Positions 59,586 to 64,000 of a stretch of DNA of 64,000 nt are shown here, piece by piece. The notes under the pieces are model-generated. The model ran no database searches. It was given only the letters and a program-made list of their open reading frames with translations, and was not told the origin of the DNA. The DNA comes from an uncultured Lachnospiraceae bacterium (lineage in GTDB: Bacteria; Bacillota; Clostridia; Lachnospirales; Lachnospiraceae). Positions within the stretch are counted from its first letter, which is position 1, and the number at the start of each line of letters is the position of its first letter. Position numbers and translations under genes: made by a program. The DNA is taken from positions 26,705 through 90,704 of the forward strand of contig ONDO01000014.1 of NCBI GenBank assembly GCA_900316625.1. The letters run 5' to 3'.

Positions 59586-61502
59586 ATGAGTGAAAACAAC
59601 GAATTCAAGCCCTACATTCCGGCCGAGAAGATCGTACCGGAGATGACAGTGCTCTCCATTGTCATGGGCGCAATCCTTGCAGTTGTCTTCGGCGCTGCAA
59701 ACGCATACCTCGGACTTCGCGTAGGTATGACCGTATCTGCATCCATTCCGGCTGCAGTTATCTCTATGGGTGTTGTCCGCGTTATTCTTAAGCGTGATTC
59801 CATCCTTGAGAACAACATGGTCCAGACCATCGGTTCTGCCGGTGAGTCTCTTGCAGCAGGTGCAATCTTCACCCTGCCTGCAATGTTCCTCTGGGCTAAG
59901 GAAGGCCTTATGGAGAAGCCTGATCTCCTCGAGATTATGATCATCTGTGTCATCGGTGGTCTTCTTGGTGTGTTCTTCATGGTACCCCTTCGTAATGCTC
60001 TTATTGTTAAGGAAGCAGCATCTCTGCCTTATCCCGAAGGAAAGGCATGTGCTGAGGTTCTTCTTGCCGGTGAAGAGGGTGGTGCTTCTGCATCTACCGT
60101 ATTCGCTGGTCTTGGAATCGCAGCTGGCTTCAAGTTCTTCATCGATGGACTTAAGGCTGTTCCTTCTGAGATCAATACTCCGGATCACGGAATCGCTTCC
60201 TATCCCGGACAGTTTGGTACTCAGATCTATCCTGCCGTATTCTCTGTAGGTTATATCTGTGGACCGAAGATCTCTTCTTACATGTTCACTGGTGGACTGG
60301 TTTCCTGGCTGATCTTCATTCCTCTGATCGTTATCTTCGGTGGTGATGCAGTTTTGTATCCGGGTTCCGCACCTATCTCTGAGATGTTTGCAGATGGTGG
60401 TGTTGGCGCTATCTGGGGCTCCTACATCCGTTACATCGGAGCAGGTGCTCTTGCAACCGGCGGTATCATCTCTCTGATCAAGTCTCTTCCTATGATCATC
60501 ACGACTTTCCGTGATTCTGTGAAGTCTCTTGCAGGTGGACAGGGTGACAGTCAGCTTCGTACTGACAAGAATATCTCTATAAAGGTTCTTGGTATTGCAA
60601 TTGCAGTCCTCATCGTACTTACTGCGGTTTTTCCTCAGATCCCTGTAGGTATCGGCGGAGCAATCCTTATTGCTATCTTCGGTTTCTTCTTCGCAGCTGT
60701 ATCTTCTCGTATGGTTGCTATAGTTGGTTCTTCCAACAACCCTGTATCCGGAATGGCTATCGCAACTCTGCTGTTCTCCACGATCATTCTTAAGGTTACT
60801 GGCGTTATCGGTGCTACCGGAATGAAGTCTGCAATCGCTATCGGAACTGTAATCTGCATTATCGCTGCAATCGCAGGCGATACTTCTCAGGATCTGAAGA
60901 CGGGTTACCTTGTAGGTGCTACTCCTAAGAAGCAGCAGTATGGCGAAGTTATCGGTGTTATCGTATCCGCTATCGCAATCGGCTTCGTTCTCTACCTTCT
61001 CGATGCTGCATGGGGATTCGGCTCCGAAGAACTCGGTGCTCCTCAGGCAACTCTGATGAAGATGATCATCGAAGGTGTTATGGGTGGTAAGCTTCCTTGG
61101 GGACTCGTAATAGCAGGTGTTGTTCTTGCAGTTGTAGTTGAGATTCTTGGAATTCCTGTTCTTCCTTTTGCAATCGGTGTATACCTTCCTGTTCAGCTGA
61201 ATGCTTGCATCATGATCGGTGGACTTGTTCGTCTGTACTTCGACAAGAAGAAGTATTCTGACGAGAAGGAGAAGACTGAGACCATCAGCCGCGGAACTCT
61301 GTTCTGCTCTGGTATGATTGCAGGTGAAGGTCTTGTAGGTATCCTTCTTGCAATATTCGCAGTTCTTGGTATTGCAGATAAGGTTGATCTCTCCGGAGTT
61401 CTGAACCTTGGACCTGTTGCAGGAACGATCGCTGCAATCCTTGTCTTCGCTCTGAACATCCTTCTGGTAATGAAGTTTACCGCTGGTAAGAAGAAGGCAT
61501 AA
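59586..61502 (+). CDS. OPT-family oligopeptide transporter
   Basis: 638 residues with about 14-16 membrane helices, of the bacterial OPT branch (peptide or metal-chelate uptake). Recognisable segments are AANAYLGLRVGMTVSASIPAAVISM near the N-terminus, QTIGSAGESLAAGAIFTLPA, PYPEGKACAEVL, and GDTSQDLKTGYLVGATPKKQQ. I use ATG 59586 because GGGGGAAA lies in front of it; an ATG at 59571 would add five residues and place that site inside the gene. Strong codon bias suggests high expression. The substrate cannot be read. Confidence 0.92.
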   Translation: MSENNEFKPYIPAEKIVPEMTVLSIVMGAILAVVFGAANAYLGLRVGMTVSASIPAAVISMGVVRVILKRDSILENNMVQTIGSAGESLAAGAIFTLPAMFLWAKEGLMEKPDLLEIMIICVIGGLLGVFFMVPLRNALIVKEAASLPYPEGKACAEVLLAGEEGGASASTVFAGLGIAAGFKFFIDGLKAVPSEINTPDHGIASYPGQFGTQIYPAVFSVGYICGPKISSYMFTGGLVSWLIFIPLIVIFGGDAVLYPGSAPISEMFADGGVGAIWGSYIRYIGAGALATGGIISLIKSLPMIITTFRDSVKSLAGGQGDSQLRTDKNISIKVLGIAIAVLIVLTAVFPQIPVGIGGAILIAIFGFFFAAVSSRMVAIVGSSNNPVSGMAIATLLFSTIILKVTGVIGATGMKSAIAIGTVICIIAAIAGDTSQDLKTGYLVGATPKKQQYGEVIGVIVSAIAIGFVLYLLDAAWGFGSEELGAPQATLMKMIIEGVMGGKLPWGLVIAGVVLAVVVEILGIPVLPFAIGVYLPVQLNACIMIGGLVRLYFDKKKYSDEKEKTETISRGTLFCSGMIAGEGLVGILLAIFAVLGIADKVDLSGVLNLGPVAGTIAAILVFALNILLVMKFTAGKKKA

Positions 61503-61580
61503 TCGATAATCTCCTGGGGAATGAATGTATGAGGATTTCCGGCTTGCTTCACAGACCGGAATTGTAAAGCTATAATAGAT

Positions 61581-61616
61581 AGACAGGTCCGGACCTTCTG
61601 GATCTGTCTGTTTTAT
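61581..61616 (+). terminator. Terminator after OPT gene
   Basis: AGACAGGTCC (61581-61590) pairs with GGATCTGTCT (61600-61609), one G-T pair, then GTTTTATT. A smaller TTCCGG/CCGGAA hairpin lies 30 bases upstream. Confidence 0.85.
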
Positions 61617-61618
61617 TA

Positions 61619-61667
61619 TGGAATATCGAAGGATGCGGGTGCGTGCGGCGTTTGCTGGAATATCGAA
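61619..61667 (+). repeat. 12-bp direct repeat pair
   Basis: TGGAATATCGAA at 61619-61630 and 61656-61667 (37 bases apart) in the gap before the PqqD-like gene. Could be a binding site. Nothing else is recognisable in this 275-base gap. Confidence 0.6.
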
Positions 61668-61777
61668 TGACGTAAGATTATCATGACTAGACGGCATACT
61701 TCCCTCGGAAATGTAGAATGAAGGTGAATATGCAGTATATTGATGATAATGTTAGAACATAATAGAGGATAGATGAC

Positions 61778-62155
61778 ATGGCAAAGAGAAAAAAATTATC
61801 AAGAGAAGAAGCAATTAAGCTCTATAATACATATATCCCGGTAGTGTCTGAGAAGATTCATGATGTAAAGATTGCTGAGAACGGAATTGTGACCCTGGTA
61901 ATCGAGAATAAGGGATTTATGAACCGCCTCTTTCAGAAGATTAAGCTGAAGCCGGTATTCAGTGAGATCCATCTGGATGAGAAGGGATCTACCATCTGGA
62001 AGATGATCGATGGTAATACTACCCTAGAGAGGATGGCGGAGACTGCAAGAGCGAAGTTTGGAGAAGAGGAGAAGGAGACCTATGATCACCTGATTCGATT
62101 CTTTGAGATTGTTGAAAGCTATGATTTCATTCACTGGAAGAAGCCGGAGGCATAA
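61778..62155 (+). CDS. PqqD-like peptide-chaperone-fold protein
   Basis: 125 residues. The central and C-terminal part (about 60-115) fits the PqqD/RRE fold: a strand followed by GSTIWKMIDGNTTLERMAETARAKFGEE and a closing helix. RRE proteins normally present a precursor peptide to a radical-SAM or other RiPP enzyme, but no such enzyme or peptide gene is in the visible flank. The gene is followed after three bases by the adenosine-deaminase-like gene, whose ribosome site GGAGG is in its last codons. Basic N-terminus. Confidence 0.75.
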   Translation: MAKRKKLSREEAIKLYNTYIPVVSEKIHDVKIAENGIVTLVIENKGFMNRLFQKIKLKPVFSEIHLDEKGSTIWKMIDGNTTLERMAETARAKFGEEEKETYDHLIRFFEIVESYDFIHWKKPEA

Positions 62156-62158
62156 AGT

Positions 62159-64000
62159 ATGACATACTTCAACTGTCTGTTTTTAGATAACGAGAAGGAT
62201 ATTATCGTTAATCTCTACCTGGACTTCGACCATATGTATTATGAGTTGGAGACGCCCAATCATCATTCGGGCAATCTGATTCGTAATCTGGCCCGGGTTT
62301 GTGAACTTCCCCTGTCGGAGAACGACGAGGGAATGCTTGTGATTCGTGGAGAGGTTCCCTGCTATATTGACAGCAGTAATGAAGAAGTCTATGTATTCCG
62401 CATGGGAGACGCCAAGATTGCGAACATCTATCTCGATGGCCGTATTGAGATGCGTGCTTCCATTCCTTCGATCTCTAAGACACTTATGAGTCAGACAAGA
62501 GATTATCATTTTGATCTGTCGAAGACGATCTTCCAGACCTTTATCAGAAAAGATCTGAAGTTCCGTTCAGATCTTCATACCCATATGAATGGTAACCTGA
62601 ATCCAGATGTGATGATCGCACTCGGTATCGCACATCAGATCCGTTACCCCCTCTACTATGTAAAGAAGCTTGAACTCAAGCTGACTCCCAAGCAGTGGGA
62701 AGAAGTGAATAGTAAGCGAGAGAAGGTAGCTCGTCAGTTTATCGATTCCGGTCTCCAGGGCAAGTACTTAGACCGCAGAATCAATGATAATACCTTCATT
62801 AATTTCGCGGATCTCATCTTAAATAATATGAATAATGCGGAGGAGAATATCGTAAAGATCCGTGGATCTCTTGCCATTCTGAAGGACGGTCAGGCTGTAT
62901 TCACGAACCTTGAGAAGGTATATCTCTATCGCTATGTCTTCGCCAAGGGCAAGGAGAGTGAGGAGAAGATTCCCTTCCGGAATATCGAGATGATCCCGGA
63001 TAAGGATGTGAAGGCTGCTCTCGTTCAGATGCTTCGCGACCGTGAGAATCCTTCTTACTGGAATAATACGATCTTCCAGGATAAGCTGCTCTGGATCGCC
63101 CGTGGTTATAAGGCATCGGGAATCGAGTATGTCGAGATCGCTGATACGACTCTGGTTAAGAAATATGAATCGCTCGAGATGCTGGAGGAAGTCCACGCTG
63201 TCATGCCCTATATTTATCAGGAGACAGGTGTCATGATCCGCTTCCTTGCAGCGATGCGACGCATTCCTCTCACCATTGTAAAGGATGCCATTACGCCTGA
63301 TGATTACCTGGCAAGGAATATCGAGGTACTTCGTGCAGTGGCCTTGGATCCTTATGTTGCCGGTTGTGATTTCGTCGGCGAAGAGATCAATGACATTATT
63401 ACCTTAAAGCCGGTCTTCAAGGAGATCGTGAAGATCTGTGCCAAGGATCCTTCTTTTGTCATCCGTATCCATGCAGGAGAGAACGACAGTCAGAAGGATA
63501 ATATCTCTCATTCCATCGAGTGCGTTGTAGATTCCCTGGCCAAGGGACAGGAGATTCCTCATATTCGTCTGGGGCATGGTCTCTATACCTATAGCCAGAA
63601 GTCGAAGAAGGGACAGAAGGTTCTGAGGGAACTCCGTGATAACCATGTCGTACTGGAATTCCAGTTCTCTTCGAATGTCCGTCTTAACAACCTGAATACG
63701 TTGGAGAATCACCCGCTGAAGGAGTATCTGAAGCAGGGCATCGGTTGTGTTCAGGGTACCGATGGTGCCGCTCTCTATGGCACGAATGCAATCGATGAGC
63801 AGCTCTCCTTGGAGAAACTTCTGGAATTGTCGGACGAGGATCTTCGCCTCATGAGAGAGACGGAGATGCGCATCATCGAAGAAAGTCGTAAGGCATATTC
63901 TGAGAAGAAGGAGCGATTCTCTCAGCTGCAGAATGGCAGAAGCATCGAGGAAACCCTTCTTGAAGTGATGGAGAACGAGGCTGAAGTCAAGGGACTGAAG
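62159..64000 (+). CDS. Adenosine-deaminase-like metal-dependent hydrolase, 3' end outside window
   Basis: The frame is open for 614 codons from ATG 62159 to the window edge, so the stop lies beyond. Amidohydrolase features: HTH in DLHTHMNG (about 138-145), IRIHAGEND (about 434-442) with the His and Glu, LGHGLYTY (about 475) and GTDGAALYGT (about 531) supplying the late Asp. These fit the adenosine/AMP deaminase superfamily, but an N-terminal domain of about 135 residues precedes the first metal motif and the usual DDP is TDG. Coupled to the PqqD-like gene. Substrate uncertain. Confidence 0.8.
   Translation, partial: MTYFNCLFLDNEKDIIVNLYLDFDHMYYELETPNHHSGNLIRNLARVCELPLSENDEGMLVIRGEVPCYIDSSNEEVYVFRMGDAKIANIYLDGRIEMRASIPSISKTLMSQTRDYHFDLSKTIFQTFIRKDLKFRSDLHTHMNGNLNPDVMIALGIAHQIRYPLYYVKKLELKLTPKQWEEVNSKREKVARQFIDSGLQGKYLDRRINDNTFINFADLILNNMNNAEENIVKIRGSLAILKDGQAVFTNLEKVYLYRYVFAKGKESEEKIPFRNIEMIPDKDVKAALVQMLRDRENPSYWNNTIFQDKLLWIARGYKASGIEYVEIADTTLVKKYESLEMLEEVHAVMPYIYQETGVMIRFLAAMRRIPLTIVKDAITPDDYLARNIEVLRAVALDPYVAGCDFVGEEINDIITLKPVFKEIVKICAKDPSFVIRIHAGENDSQKDNISHSIECVVDSLAKGQEIPHIRLGHGLYTYSQKSKKGQKVLRELRDNHVVLEFQFSSNVRLNNLNTLENHPLKEYLKQGIGCVQGTDGAALYGTNAIDEQLSLEKLLELSDEDLRLMRETEMRIIEESRKAYSEKKERFSQLQNGRSIEETLLEVMENEAEVKGLK

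Noticed and set aside
59583..61697. 704-aa open frame antisense to the OPT transporter
   Set aside because: Shadow of codon bias; rich in Cys, Asp, Asn, Ser and Thr with no domain.
1..64000. CRISPR array, rRNA genes or prophage structural genes
   Set aside because: No regularly spaced repeats, no rRNA sequence and no capsid, tail or integrase genes were found; the only phage-like elements are the small proteins at 51-52.6 kb.

Overview
The window looks like chromosomal DNA of an anaerobic Clostridia bacterium, most likely Lachnospiraceae. This is inferred from the gene families: pyruvate:ferredoxin oxidoreductase, a six-subunit Ech-type [NiFe] hydrogenase, a CBS-containing type II pyrophosphatase, a long FtsA-like protein and a Firmicutes-type exosortase (XrtG) locus. 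The host genes have a moderate GC content and strongly biased codons. One AT-rich block (about 49.65-52.85 kb) is foreign in composition.

Layout. 1-13.6 kb: housekeeping genes on the + strand (3' part of folC, a beta-CASP metallo-beta-lactamase protein, a 33-aa small protein coupled to an Xaa-Pro aminopeptidase, polA, coaE, an FtsA-like protein, a WalJ-like hydrolase, an ACT protein and a PFL/UPF0210 protein). 13.6-25.4 kb: a small orphan gene, dinB, an ABC-F ATPase on the - strand, the very highly codon-biased PFOR gene, a coiled-coil membrane protein, pyrophosphatase, a flavin reductase with a repeat-encoded tail and a DUF815 ATPase. 25.4-36.4 kb: the XrtG locus (one surface substrate with a C-terminal sorting signal, the exosortase, two glycosyltransferases, a degenerate GGDEF-like membrane protein, a PTPS-like protein lacking its catalytic Cys and a large PTPS-related membrane protein), with nicotinate phosphoribosyltransferase overlapping the last gene.

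36.4-48.4 kb: hydrogenase region. hypA is divergent from echABCDEF; after a terminator come a membrane GGDQF protein and hypF-hypC-hypD-hypE. No hypB or maturation protease gene is in the window, and the large subunit ends three residues after its last metal-binding Cys, so it has no tail to cleave. 48.4-52.9 kb: accessory DNA: a frameshifted Rpn-type nuclease, tRNA-Lys(CTT), a sortase remnant, an XRE/ImmA-type regulator-protease pair, and a DUF4417 / toxin-like / immunity-like cassette bracketed by two structured direct repeats of about 75 bp.

52.9-64 kb: peroxide defence (bcp, yaaA), an IS200/IS605-like end scar, a GT32 glycosyltransferase, a second ImmA/IrrE protease, a UvrD/PcrA helicase behind two 21-bp repeats, queT under a preQ1-I-type riboswitch, an OPT transporter, a PqqD-like protein and an adenosine-deaminase-like protein that runs off the right edge. 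The points most worth following are the XrtG locus, the repeat-flanked toxin/immunity cassette, the preQ1 element and a promoter architecture shared by echA and the OPT gene.
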